NCBI GenBank assembly: GCA_019661945.1
Contig: JAIFWI010000005.1
Span: 1-39,865 of the forward strand
Length of the DNA: 39,865 nt
DNA from: Candidatus Parcubacteria bacterium
Lineage (GTDB): Bacteria > Patescibacteriota > Minisyncoccia > Phycocordibacterales > JAKAEA01
Direction: 5' to 3'
The notes below the pieces were generated by a model that saw only the letters and a list, made by a program, of their open reading frames with translations, ran no database searches and was not told the DNA's origin. Made by a program: the position numbers and the translations under genes. Shown here piece by piece: positions 1 through 7,975 of the stretch (its first letter is position 1; each line of letters starts with the position of its first letter).

Positions 1-304
1 CCATTGCTTCGTCCACGGTCTTGGTTGCTGATTCTTTGCGGACTCCGCCTTCCGGTTCATTAATTTTCAAATTAACCCGGGCATTATTTTTCATACCAAC
101 AACTCGAAGAAGGGTGCGAATGGCTTTGGCGGTATTGCCCTGACGACCGATTATCTTACCCATATCTTCCGGATTAACCGAGAGAGTCATGAGCACTCCC
201 ATCTCATCAACGGTGCGATTAGTTTTCACATCGTTTGGATGATCCACGAGAGCTTTAACAACGTAATCTAGAAACTGTGAGTCTTGTTCTGCCATTGTAT
301 TCAT
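1..304 (-). CDS. khpA: KH-domain RNA-binding protein KhpA (3'-truncated by the window edge)
   Basis: This is a small single-KH-domain RNA-binding protein, which in other bacteria works with KhpB/Jag and often sits beside rpsP. It is missing from the ORF track because it runs off the left edge. Reading the minus strand gives a protein starting MNTMAEQDSQFLDY, followed by the KH signature GKIIGRQGNTAKAIRTLL with the GxxG loop (GRQG). Two in-frame ATGs exist, at 304 and 295. Either is possible, and I took the upstream one. It lies downstream of rpsP but has its own promoter after the rpsP terminator. The visible 100 residues cover the whole KH fold, so only the C-terminal tail is missing. Confidence 0.9.
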   Translation of the reverse strand, partial: MNTMAEQDSQFLDYVVKALVDHPNDVKTNRTVDEMGVLMTLSVNPEDMGKIIGRQGNTAKAIRTLLRVVGMKNNARVNLKINEPEGGVRKESATKTVDEAM

Positions 305-348
305 TTCATTCTTGTATGCAGTAGGTCGACCATTTTACTGCTCACTTA

Positions 349-376
349 ATTTTAGCAAGTGGGCACGAGGAGTCAA
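349..376 (-). promoter_or_regulatory. Predicted promoter of khpA
   Basis: On the minus strand TTGACT (371-376) and TAAAAT (349-354) are separated by 16 nt, with an extended -10 TG. The expected start near 342 gives a leader of about 40 nt. Confidence 0.6.
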
Positions 377-388
377 TTGAAGTTGTGC

Positions 389-418
389 AAACAAAAACCG
401 CCTGAGCGGTTTTTGTTT
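389..418 (-). terminator. Rho-independent terminator after rpsP
   Basis: The perfect inverted repeat aaacaaaaaccgc/gcggtttttgttt has a CTGA-type loop and A/T tracts on both sides, so it can work in both directions. It overlaps the rpsP stop codon and separates rpsP from khpA. Confidence 0.85.
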
Positions 419-806
419 AAGCTGCTGGAGCTTCTTCTGTTTTTACTTCTGCTGGAGCTGGTTCTTCTACTGGTTTTGCTTCGGCTTTAGGAGCTTCCTC
501 TTTGGGCACAGGAGCTTCTTCCTTCTTAGGCACTGTCTTCTTTGGAAGAACGTTTATTTTTTTGCCTTCGATAATCTTTTTTGAAACAAGCATGTTGTGC
601 ATCGTGTCACTAAGCTGGGCTCCAGTGCCAATTAACTGCTTAATGCGCTCAACATTGAGGGCAGTCTTATCTTTATGACGCGGATCATGAGATCCAAGCG
701 TCTCAAGCATTCGGCCGCTTTTGGTTGAATTTTTGGAATCGGTCAAAACGACCCGAAATGTCGGTTCGTGCTTTCGTCCTACGCGTTGTAATCGAATCAT
801 TAACAT
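417..806 (-). CDS. rpsP: 30S ribosomal protein bS16
   Basis: This is the small-subunit protein bS16. The N-terminus IRLQRVGRKHEPTFRVVLTDS and the SHDPR motif are diagnostic. The core is about 80 residues, and here it is followed by a tail of roughly 45 residues rich in Pro, Ala, Glu and Lys (repeats of EEAP and PKKE type), which is not part of the conserved fold and is probably disordered. Two start codons are in frame (806 and 800). The one at 800 (MIRLQRVG) matches the usual family start better. The next gene is khpA, a common arrangement in bacteria. Confidence 0.95.
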   Translation of the reverse strand: MLMIRLQRVGRKHEPTFRVVLTDSKNSTKSGRMLETLGSHDPRHKDKTALNVERIKQLIGTGAQLSDTMHNMLVSKKIIEGKKINVLPKKTVPKKEEAPVPKEEAPKAEAKPVEEPAPAEVKTEEAPAA

Positions 807-848
807 TCGTTGGATATTAACAGATTATTGAAATTAATTAGGTCAACA

Positions 849-874
849 AAAAAGACCAGGACAAACCTTGGTCT
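849..874 (-). terminator. Rho-independent terminator of purC
   Basis: The minus strand reads AGACCAAGG-tttgt-CCTGGTCT followed by TTTTTT. The hairpin carries one bulged A and lies about 40 nt after the purC stop codon. Confidence 0.8.
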
Positions 875-911
875 CAGCACTTCAGGAGCTACTTCCTCAG
901 ATGAACAAACA

Positions 912-1856
912 TCACGGCCATCTTTCACCTGTCAGCCATTCGTAGGCTTCAATGTACCGATTCCGAGTGGCACTCACAATGTCAGGAGGCAACTCGGGAG
1001 CTGGCGACTCCTTGTTCCAACGACCTTGCTGGAATTCATTCTCCAAGTAGTTTCGAACGAACTGTTTGTCGAAACTCTCCTGATCGCGGCCAGGCTCATA
1101 CCGATTGGCCGGCCAGAAACGGCTTGAATCGGGTGTCAGTACTTCGTCGATAAGAATGAGACGGTACACACGGTCTATGTCCTGTATCAAACCGAATTCA
1201 AACTTGGTGTCAGCGAGAATTACTCCCTGCCCCGCTGCATACTCGCTTGCCTCGCGGTAGAGCTTAAGGGTTGCATCACGCAGATCCTCAGCAATACCGA
1301 AGCTCAACATTCTTCCTTGATACAGGTCGCGCAACCGCCGATCCATTTCCTCAAAACTAATGTTCACGTCATGTCCCGTCTCTGCCTTCGTGGATGGGGT
1401 AAAAATCGGTTCAGGTAGTTTGTCGCATTGCCTGAGTCCAAGAGGCAACTTGTGACCAGGCACAGTACCCGTATCCCGATAGTCTTTCCAAAAGGAGCCA
1501 GCCAAGTAGCCCCGAGCAACACACTCAAAGGGAATGACCTCAGCCTGTTTGACGAGCATTGACCGGCGCCAAAGCTCATCGCAATAAGGCTGTAATTGCT
1601 GGGGGTATTTTGTAACATCAGCCGTGATCAAATGATGCTGGATACCGCTATCCTTCATTCTCTCGAACCAGAACAGGCTCAAGGCTGTAAGGATCTTGCC
1701 CTTATCGGGAATGCCGTTGGGCATTTCGCAGTCGAACGCACTGATTCGATCTGTCGCTTCGATGAGCATCGTGCCGTTGCCCAGATCGAGCGTATGACGA
1801 ACCTTGCCACGACGCATCTTGAAAGGCAGTCCGCTTTCCATCAATACTTTAGCCAT
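912..1856 (-). CDS. purC: Phosphoribosylaminoimidazole-succinocarboxamide (SAICAR) synthase
   Basis: This enzyme condenses CAIR with aspartate using ATP to give SAICAR, a step of de novo purine synthesis. Family features are the N-terminal GKVRHTLDLG and ATDRISAFDC, then PFECVARGYLAGS, the GHDVNISFEEM stretch, LADTKFEFG and IDEVLTPDSSRFW. At 314 aa it matches the long form of the family and appears intact. It is the only purine gene in the window, which is unexpected in a CPR genome because these lineages usually lack the pathway. By eye it is GC-richer than neighbouring genes, has a clear Shine-Dalgarno (aaggagac) that most genes here lack, and has its own terminator. These features suggest a horizontally acquired single-gene cassette. 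Confidence 0.95.
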   Translation of the reverse strand: MAKVLMESGLPFKMRRGKVRHTLDLGNGTMLIEATDRISAFDCEMPNGIPDKGKILTALSLFWFERMKDSGIQHHLITADVTKYPQQLQPYCDELWRRSMLVKQAEVIPFECVARGYLAGSFWKDYRDTGTVPGHKLPLGLRQCDKLPEPIFTPSTKAETGHDVNISFEEMDRRLRDLYQGRMLSFGIAEDLRDATLKLYREASEYAAGQGVILADTKFEFGLIQDIDRVYRLILIDEVLTPDSSRFWPANRYEPGRDQESFDKQFVRNYLENEFQQGRWNKESPAPELPPDIVSATRNRYIEAYEWLTGERWP

Positions 1857-1937
1857 GACCTGTCTCCTTCTCGATTCGAAGCCTTCCAGCTACGCGCTGG
1901 ACTGTTCTATATACAATAAAATAGTAATTTTATTCCA

Positions 1938-1965
1938 TTGTCAATCTGACATTTTTTGATATAGT
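1938..1965 (+). promoter_or_regulatory. Predicted promoter of rnr
   Basis: TTGTCA (1938-1943) and TATAGT (1960-1965) are 16 nt apart, with an extended -10 TG. Only 12 nt separate the -10 box from the rnr ATG. On the opposite strand the same place offers TTGACA (1944-1939), a possible -35 for purC, although no good -10 follows at standard spacing. Confidence 0.6.
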
Positions 1966-1977
1966 TCTAAATACGTT

Positions 1978-3987
1978 ATGAAACAAATGCATCAGTCAGG
2001 TAAAGAAAAGCGCGCAGAGGAAAAGAAACACTTAACAGGTACTATTCGCACCACCGGCAAAGGCATGGGCTTTGTCGAGGTAGATGGGCACGAAGAAGAT
2101 ATCGTTGTTGAACCAGAATTTCTAAATCACGCATTTAATGGGGATACCGTAGAAATCATACTCGCTGGAGAATACCGTGACGCTAAACGCGGCCGCCTTC
2201 GCTTGGGAACAGATACAACCTTAAGTAAACCTAGACAGGCCGGACAAGTCATAAAAATAATTGAACGCGCCAAGAAACAATTTGTCGGCCTTTTGGTTAA
2301 CAAGGAGGGCAATATTTGGCTTATGCCTGACGACCGAAAAATGTATGTGCCGATCGTTGTACCAGATCCAAAACCCGAGCAAATGGGTAAAAAGGTTTTG
2401 GTAAAGATTACCCATTGGGAAAAGAGTGCGCAATATCCAACCGGCGAAGTTGTTCAGGTTCTTGGTGAAAAAGGTGACCATGAAACAGAGATTCAATCTA
2501 TTATTCTCGATCGTGGCATTGATACAAATTTCCCACCTGAAGTAGATGCAGAAGCTCATGCTCTTGAGAAAAGCGAGAAACCATTACCGGCAGAAGAAAT
2601 TGCCAAGCGAAAAGATTTTCGTAATACTTTAACATTTACTATCGACCCTGCTGATGCTAAAGATTTCGATGATGCACTATCACTCAAAGAGATTGGAAAT
2701 GGGCTGTATGAAATTGGCGTGCACATTGCCGACGTTTCTTATTATGTCAGACCTGGCACAAATCTCGATCGCGAAGCAATCAAACGTGCCACGTCTATCT
2801 ATATGGTTGACCGGACTATTCCCATGCTTCCTGAAGTTCTCTCCAATGACCTCTGTAGTCTAAACCCTAATGAAGATAAATTTGCTTTCTCAGCAGTTTT
2901 TGTCATGGACATGCAAGGCATTGTCAAAGAGCGCTGGTTCGGCCGAACAGTTATAAATTCCGATAAACGCTTTAGCTATGAAGATGCTCAGGAATCTCTT
3001 AATACAAAGGGTGAACATTTTGAAAGTCTACATACTCTTAATGAAATTGCCGGTAAACTCCGTGAGGAAAAATATAAAGAAGGGGCAATTGATTTTGAAA
3101 CAGAAGAAGTAAAATTCAAACTTGATGAACACGGCAAGCCAATTGAAGTTATTAAGAAACAAAGGCTTGATACCCACAAGCTTATTGAAGAGTACATGCT
3201 TCTGGCAAATAAAGAAGTGGCTGAGTATATTTTTAACCATCAGAAACAGAAAGCTACGGGAGCATCAATTTACCGGATCCATGATGTGCCTGATGAAGAG
3301 CGTATTCAAGATTTGGCACTATTTTTACAAGCCTTAGGCCATACTCTGCCCGTCCGCCAAGGAAAAGTTTCTTCGCAGGATATTAATAAACTGCTTAAAT
3401 CTATTCAGGGAACACCTGAAGAAGGTCTGATTAAAACCGCCACCATTCGTTCAATGGCTAAAGCAATTTACTCAACGAAAAATATCGGCCACTTTGGTCT
3501 GGCTTTTAAATTCTATACTCACTTTACCTCGCCTATCCGCCGCTATCCAGATCTTGTTGTTCACAGAATCTTAGACAGTATCCTAAAGGGAGATCAGAAA
3601 GCCGCAAAAGATGAATTTCGATCACTAGAAAAAATTGCAGCTCATTCAACCGAACGAGAGATTGCTGCCGCTGAAGCTGAACGAGCCTCAATTAAATACA
3701 AGCAAGTTGAGTATATGAGTGAACGTATTGGGGAAGAGTTTGATGGTATTATTTCAGGCGTTACAGAATGGGGCTTATATATTGAAGAAATAAATACAAA
3801 ATGTGAGGGTATGGTTCCAATTCGTGAATTGGGTAATGATTACTATATTTTCAACAAAAAGACCTACTCAATTAAGGGTGAGAAAACAAAAAAAGAATTT
3901 CGCTTGGGAGACAAAGTCCGCTTTCGAGTTGTCAAAGCTGATCTTGATGCCAAAACTCTTGATTATGCACTAAGCGAGAGCAAGTAA
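1978..3987 (+). CDS. rnr: Ribonuclease R (RNB-family 3'-5' exoribonuclease)
   Basis: This is a processive 3'-to-5' exoribonuclease that degrades structured RNA. The RNB catalytic signature TIDPADAKDFDDALS lies at about residues 222-236 with the clustered acidic metal ligands. It is followed by YMVDRTIPMLPEVLSNDLCSL and the TSPIRRYPDLVVHR motif of RNase II/R enzymes. An S1 domain begins near residue 588 (FDGIISGVTEWGLYIEE). At 669 aa it is slightly shorter than E. coli RNase R, with a compact N-terminal region (OB/cold-shock-like part at 15-80). There is no long basic C-terminal tail. The gene is monocistronic, and its last codons form the left stem of the 73-bp hairpin element described separately. 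Confidence 0.96.
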   Translation: MKQMHQSGKEKRAEEKKHLTGTIRTTGKGMGFVEVDGHEEDIVVEPEFLNHAFNGDTVEIILAGEYRDAKRGRLRLGTDTTLSKPRQAGQVIKIIERAKKQFVGLLVNKEGNIWLMPDDRKMYVPIVVPDPKPEQMGKKVLVKITHWEKSAQYPTGEVVQVLGEKGDHETEIQSIILDRGIDTNFPPEVDAEAHALEKSEKPLPAEEIAKRKDFRNTLTFTIDPADAKDFDDALSLKEIGNGLYEIGVHIADVSYYVRPGTNLDREAIKRATSIYMVDRTIPMLPEVLSNDLCSLNPNEDKFAFSAVFVMDMQGIVKERWFGRTVINSDKRFSYEDAQESLNTKGEHFESLHTLNEIAGKLREEKYKEGAIDFETEEVKFKLDEHGKPIEVIKKQRLDTHKLIEEYMLLANKEVAEYIFNHQKQKATGASIYRIHDVPDEERIQDLALFLQALGHTLPVRQGKVSSQDINKLLKSIQGTPEEGLIKTATIRSMAKAIYSTKNIGHFGLAFKFYTHFTSPIRRYPDLVVHRILDSILKGDQKAAKDEFRSLEKIAAHSTEREIAAAEAERASIKYKQVEYMSERIGEEFDGIISGVTEWGLYIEEINTKCEGMVPIRELGNDYYIFNKKTYSIKGEKTKKEFRLGDKVRFRVVKADLDAKTLDYALSESK

Positions 3988-4053
3988 TAAAAATTTTCAG
4001 GTCCTCGGATCTCCCGTCTGCGCGGGCCAGACCATGAAAATTTTTATTACTTG
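3981..4053 (+). repeat. 73-bp hairpin element, copy 1 (19-bp stem, 35-nt conserved core)
   Basis: The left arm caagtaataaaaattttca (3981-3999) and its exact reverse complement (4035-4053) flank a 35-nt core (4000-4034) that begins ggtcctcggatctcccgtct. The core matches copy 2 at 8288-8360 except for one base, whereas the arms differ. The left arm includes the last codon bases and stop of rnr. The element sits between the convergent rnr and smc ends and could terminate both. Flanks carry cgagag (3975-3980) and cgatag (4054-4059), a possible imperfect short direct repeat. Confidence 0.85.
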
Positions 4054-4068
4054 CGATAGCTTAGTAAA

Positions 4069-6327
4069 TCATTTTGCTACCGCTAGTGCCTCATCAAATT
4101 TGATTGAGAGAAGCTTCGAGAAACCCTCAGAACTCATAGTCACACCGTAGAGCACTCCAGCTCGAGACATAGTTTCACGATTGTGGGTAATAAGAATAAG
4201 TTGTGAATATTTTGAAAGATTTTCGATCATATCGCCATACTTACGAGAGTTGGCTTCATCAAGGGCAGCATCGGTTTCATCAAGAATAATAAAGGGCGGT
4301 GGATTGACTTGAGAAATTGCAAAAAGCAGAGCAATTGAGGTTAGGGCCCGCTCGCCTCCAGAGAGCATCATTAAGCCTTTAATACGCTTCTGCGGTAGGC
4401 TAACATTGATATCGATGCCCTCTTCCGTGGCCTCGTCTGTAGCTTCAGGGAAGGCCGGGGTCTCTTCATCCCCTAACTCCAATTCATAATCAGACTTTTT
4501 GCGTTTCTTTTCTTCTTTCACGACAGTAAGACTTGCTGATCCCCCGCCAAACATCAATGCAAAAAATTCTTGGAATTGCTTGTTAATCTTTTCCACCCCT
4601 AATTTAAATTCGACAGTTAATTTCTCATCAAGATCTTTAATTAAAACCCTGAGTGTTTCAGCCGACTTTTCCAAGTCTTCAATTTCTCTGGCTAGAAATT
4701 CATCTCGGCTCTTGGTTTCGTCATACTCTTTCATGACATCTTCACCACCGGCTCCGCCGGCATCCTCAAGTCTGATTTTAATGCGTTCAATATTTTTTCT
4801 CCTTTCGTCTTGAGCATGTCTGTCTGACTCAAATTCAGCTGTAAGATGAGCGAAATCAAGAACAGCTCTCCCTGCAAGAGTTGCAGCTTCTTGTAGTTCA
4901 CGTTTGAAGTCAGCCTCAATAACCTGTAACTTTTCTTGCCCTGCCTGAAGCGCATGTATCACTCCGTGGAGCTCATTCTGTTCTGCCATTATTTTAAAGA
5001 CCGTTTTTTCAGCATCACGATTGGTATCTTTTTCCAACTCTATGGCAGATTGTAATTCTTTGTATTGCTTATTGAGATCGAGCTCAATCTCTTGAGCAGC
5101 TGACAATTTTTGACTCAATCTTTCTTTTTCTGCCCGAAGCACCATTAATTCTTGTTCGGATTCTGCAATACCACCGTTTGTGGTACTGTCTTTGTTTTTT
5201 AAAATAAATTCTCGAAGCAGACTACCTATACCTCGCACTATTTCTTTAAGTGTTGAAGAATTCTCCTCAGTTTCGGCTTGAGTGACTTGTTTATAAATTG
5301 TTTCTGCAACAGACTCTACTTCGCGAAGATGAACTACCTTTGCTTCGTCCGACTGGGCCAGTTCTCTCTGCTTTTTTATAATCCTCTCTTCAGCAGAAAT
5401 CTGTCCTTCAATTCGGCCTGTTTCTCGCATAATTTCATCTCGTTCTTTTCGAACCTCACTCAACTTTGATTCAAGAGATAAAAGCTCTTGGCTCTGGCCG
5501 TCTTTATTTTTCGAACGTTCAAGAACCGCTCGCGCCCTTGCTGCTGCTTCATCCAATTCTTGTCTGCGTTTCTCCGGTTCAATCCGAGCCTTCTCTAACC
5601 TCTCCTTTTCGTACTTGATATACACTTCTTCGCGCCTGAAATAATCTTGATATAAGGTCACCAATTGCGAGCGCATTTCTCGAGCTTTTTCTACTTTCTC
5701 AACTTGTTTTTGCAAAAAGCGAATATGCGGAGCAATTTCCTTGCGTAATGAATAAACCTGCTTTAAATTCTCTTGTGTCTTATCAAGCTTGCGTTCACTT
5801 TCCTGACGCTTGTAGTAATAAATTTTAAGTCCTAGAGCGTCCTCAATCATTTCCCGACGTTCTCTGAGATTAGCATTCAAGATTTTGTCGGCTTCACCTT
5901 GGGAAATAATATGATGACCTGAGGCGCCGATATGGGCGCCGGCCAAGAGTTCGATAATATCTTTCAGCCGCACTAAACTGCCATTGATAAAATACTCATT
6001 AGCTGAATCGCGGTGGACTACACGTTCGAGTGAAACTTCATCAAAATCAATATGTAATTCTCTTTTACTATTATCAAAAATAACTTTTACTGAAGCACGA
6101 TTCTGTCTGCTCATTGATTTTCCACCATTAAAAATCAAATCTTCTCCGCGCTTGCCGCGCATTGATTTAATAGATTGCTCGCCTAAAACAAACCGAAAGG
6201 CCTCAGCTACATTCGATTTGCCTGAACCATTTGGCCCAACAATAGACGTAATCGGCACATTAAATTCAAGCACGGCCTTCTTGGCGAATGACTTAAATCC
6301 TTGAATTTCCAGAGACTTCAGATACAT
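4069..6327 (-). CDS. smc: SMC-family chromosome partition ATPase, short form without a recognisable hinge
   Basis: This is an ABC-type SMC ATPase for chromosome organisation and segregation. The N-terminal head has Walker A GPNGSGKS (residues 31-38) and the SMC-typical MYLKSLEIQGFKSF start. The C-terminal head has the signature LSGGERAL (about 655) and Walker B with D-loop IILDETDAALDE. Between them are long coiled coils (about 165-350 and 385-560). Bacterial SMCs are usually about 1150-1200 aa. This one is 752 aa, and I see no hinge domain in the middle, only a short charged segment near 355-380. Both heads are complete and the frame is open, so it is not a frameshifted gene. It is the last gene of the rpmF-nusB-rnc-smc block. 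The rnc-smc adjacency is common in bacteria and supports SMC over RecN or SbcC. Confidence 0.88.
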   Translation of the reverse strand: MYLKSLEIQGFKSFAKKAVLEFNVPITSIVGPNGSGKSNVAEAFRFVLGEQSIKSMRGKRGEDLIFNGGKSMSRQNRASVKVIFDNSKRELHIDFDEVSLERVVHRDSANEYFINGSLVRLKDIIELLAGAHIGASGHHIISQGEADKILNANLRERREMIEDALGLKIYYYKRQESERKLDKTQENLKQVYSLRKEIAPHIRFLQKQVEKVEKAREMRSQLVTLYQDYFRREEVYIKYEKERLEKARIEPEKRRQELDEAAARARAVLERSKNKDGQSQELLSLESKLSEVRKERDEIMRETGRIEGQISAEERIIKKQRELAQSDEAKVVHLREVESVAETIYKQVTQAETEENSSTLKEIVRGIGSLLREFILKNKDSTTNGGIAESEQELMVLRAEKERLSQKLSAAQEIELDLNKQYKELQSAIELEKDTNRDAEKTVFKIMAEQNELHGVIHALQAGQEKLQVIEADFKRELQEAATLAGRAVLDFAHLTAEFESDRHAQDERRKNIERIKIRLEDAGGAGGEDVMKEYDETKSRDEFLAREIEDLEKSAETLRVLIKDLDEKLTVEFKLGVEKINKQFQEFFALMFGGGSASLTVVKEEKKRKKSDYELELGDEETPAFPEATDEATEEGIDINVSLPQKRIKGLMMLSGGERALTSIALLFAISQVNPPPFIILDETDAALDEANSRKYGDMIENLSKYSQLILITHNRETMSRAGVLYGVTMSSEGFSKLLSIKFDEALAVAK

Positions 6328-6349
6328 GTGCTATTACTATAACACATGT
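6324..6349 (-). promoter_or_regulatory. smc promoter -10 enclosed by a 7-bp inverted repeat
   Basis: TATAGT (minus strand, 6341-6336) with an extended TG lies 8 nt before the smc ATG. It is enclosed by ACATGTG (6324-6330) and CACATGT (6343-6349), a perfect 7-bp inverted repeat that includes the smc start codon. It could be an operator or an mRNA hairpin. No regulator is identified. Confidence 0.5.
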
Positions 6350-6353
6350 TAAA

Positions 6354-7049
6354 TTAGGCCCACTCTTTTTCGATAAGACCCTTGTGAGCGGCGTTTTGTT
6401 CGGCTTCTTGCTTTGATTTTCCTTCACCTGTAACAACGAGATCATTTCCTAAATAGACACCAACCGTAAAGCGTTTGTCATGGTCTGGCCCAATTTCTTT
6501 AACTGTTTTATATGACGGAGTTACTCCCGCTTTCTCTTGAGCCGCTTCTTGAAACTTAGATTTTGCATCAATCCATGTACCCTTTTCAACAATATCATCG
6601 ATAAGATGGAAAATATGTTTAGCAATAAAATCTCGGGTGGCATCATAGCCCTGGTCCATATAGAGCGCACCAAGAAATGCTTCGAAAGTATTAGCCAAAA
6701 TATATGTTCGGGCTCGGCCGGTATCCTTGGCTTCGCCATGAGAAAGCAAAAGAAACTCATTCATGCCGAGTTCGGTAGCTGCTTGAGCCAATGTATTCGA
6801 ATTAACCAAAGCCGATCGGTATGATGTCAGCTCACCTTCAGGTTTTTCAGGATATTTTTTATACAAATAGTCAGTAACAATAAGTTCAAGGACAGCATCA
6901 CCGAGAAATTCAAGACGTTCATTGTGTTCCATCCCGGCACTTCTGTTTTCATTTAAAAATGAGCGGTGCGTAAAAGCCTGACGCAAAAGCGCCTTATCTT
7001 TAAAGGTTACGTCAACCTTTTTTTCAAATTGTGAAAAATCTTTAATCAT
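6354..7049 (-). CDS. rnc: Ribonuclease III
   Basis: This is a double-strand-specific endoribonuclease for rRNA precursor and mRNA processing. The catalytic signature HNERLEFLGDAVLE is at about residues 41-54, followed by KPEGELTSYRSALVN and the second acidic cluster NTFEAFLGALYMDQG. A dsRNA-binding domain occupies about 158-229 (KSKFQEAAQEK...GKSKQEAEQNAA). The 231-aa length is standard. It lies 13 nt downstream of nusB-nudix and upstream of smc. Confidence 0.97.
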   Translation of the reverse strand: MIKDFSQFEKKVDVTFKDKALLRQAFTHRSFLNENRSAGMEHNERLEFLGDAVLELIVTDYLYKKYPEKPEGELTSYRSALVNSNTLAQAATELGMNEFLLLSHGEAKDTGRARTYILANTFEAFLGALYMDQGYDATRDFIAKHIFHLIDDIVEKGTWIDAKSKFQEAAQEKAGVTPSYKTVKEIGPDHDKRFTVGVYLGNDLVVTGEGKSKQEAEQNAAHKGLIEKEWA

Positions 7050-7062
7050 GTCAGGACAATTT

Positions 7063-7962
7063 CTATTTCTGCGCCAGAATGATATTAATCGCCTTGGTTA
7101 CAATCGGTAAAATATCATTATAAAAATTAAGTTCAAGAATATCTTTCAATTTAAACCATTTTGCATCATCTAGTCCGCCTTTTTCTTCAAGTTTTATTTC
7201 ATTAAACGGTGATTCTACTAAAAAGTATGTTACGTGCTTTTTCTTTTTTCCGGTCTCAGGATTAAAGGCAACATAGGTATTCTCATCAAGCTTTTCTCGA
7301 ATTTCAATATCGAGTCCCAGTTCATCTTTGACGTTTCGGATGGTACCAGCCTCAAGATTTTCTTCTCCTTGGAGTTTTCCTTTGGTCAATGTCCAATGGC
7401 CGAAAATATCATGGATGAGTGCTAAATATACTTGCCCATCAGCCTCACGAGCATATACCACTGCCCCGCTTAAATGTTCAATAGGCAAATCTTTATCAGG
7501 TACATCCTTAAATTTCTTTTTGGATGTTTCATCTTTACCTGGCTCGCCTATTTCTTTATAAACTGCCCCAAGAACACCGTTTACGAATTTACTGGAAGTA
7601 TCACTACCATAATTTTTTGCTAATTCAATTGCCTCATTAATGGCCACTTTAGCTGGCACTTCTTTACGATCGGAGAAAAGAAGTTCATAAAGACCCAGGC
7701 GTAAAATATTTCGGTCAACAACTGAAATTTTATCAATCGGCCAATCGGGTGCCGCTTTTTCGATAATAGTATCAAGTTCCCTCTGTTTACCCATAACACC
7801 GCGCAGGAGTTTGTCCATAAAGCTAAAATCGCCCATTCCAGGGGCGAATTCCTCGGCATTACGTTTAAAGATATCAAAAGCTTCACCCTGGCTCTTGTGG
7901 CCAAAGTCCCATTCATATAGGGATTGAAGAACAATCGATCGTGAAAGATGCCTATTTGCCAT
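7063..7962 (-). CDS. nusB: NusB-NUDIX fusion protein
   Basis: Residues 1-150 are NusB, the RNA-binding antitermination factor that acts with NusE/S10 on rRNA operons (RHLSRSIVLQSLYEWDF, then SVVDRNILRLGLYELLF, VAINEAIELAKNYGSDTSS and KFVNGVLGAVY). After a charged linker (150-165) a complete NUDIX hydrolase domain follows. Its box, at about 195-217, is GKLQGEENLEAG...RNVKDELGL. Against the consensus GX5EX7REUXEEXGU, the first Glu, the Arg, the final acidic residue and the Gly are kept, but REU is RNV and EE is DE. The sequence resembles diadenosine-polyphosphate or NTP-type NUDIX enzymes (GHWTLTKGKL), but the substrate cannot be read. There is no internal stop or frame change. It sits between rpmF and rnc. 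Confidence 0.9.
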   Translation of the reverse strand: MANRHLSRSIVLQSLYEWDFGHKSQGEAFDIFKRNAEEFAPGMGDFSFMDKLLRGVMGKQRELDTIIEKAAPDWPIDKISVVDRNILRLGLYELLFSDRKEVPAKVAINEAIELAKNYGSDTSSKFVNGVLGAVYKEIGEPGKDETSKKKFKDVPDKDLPIEHLSGAVVYAREADGQVYLALIHDIFGHWTLTKGKLQGEENLEAGTIRNVKDELGLDIEIREKLDENTYVAFNPETGKKKKHVTYFLVESPFNEIKLEEKGGLDDAKWFKLKDILELNFYNDILPIVTKAINIILAQK

Positions 7963-7975
7963 AGTTCAAAGGAGA

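Noticed and set aside
810-1127. 105-aa ORF on + strand over the purC 3' end
   Set aside because: It is antisense to the conserved purC and contains the terminator of that gene. No recognisable motif or start signal.
1364-1618. 84-aa ORF on the minus strand inside purC
   Set aside because: It lies in a different frame of an intact purC gene and shows no family features.
4069-6327. smc as a broken or frameshifted gene
   Set aside because: The N- and C-terminal heads are in one open frame with complete ATPase motifs, and the coiled coils are continuous.
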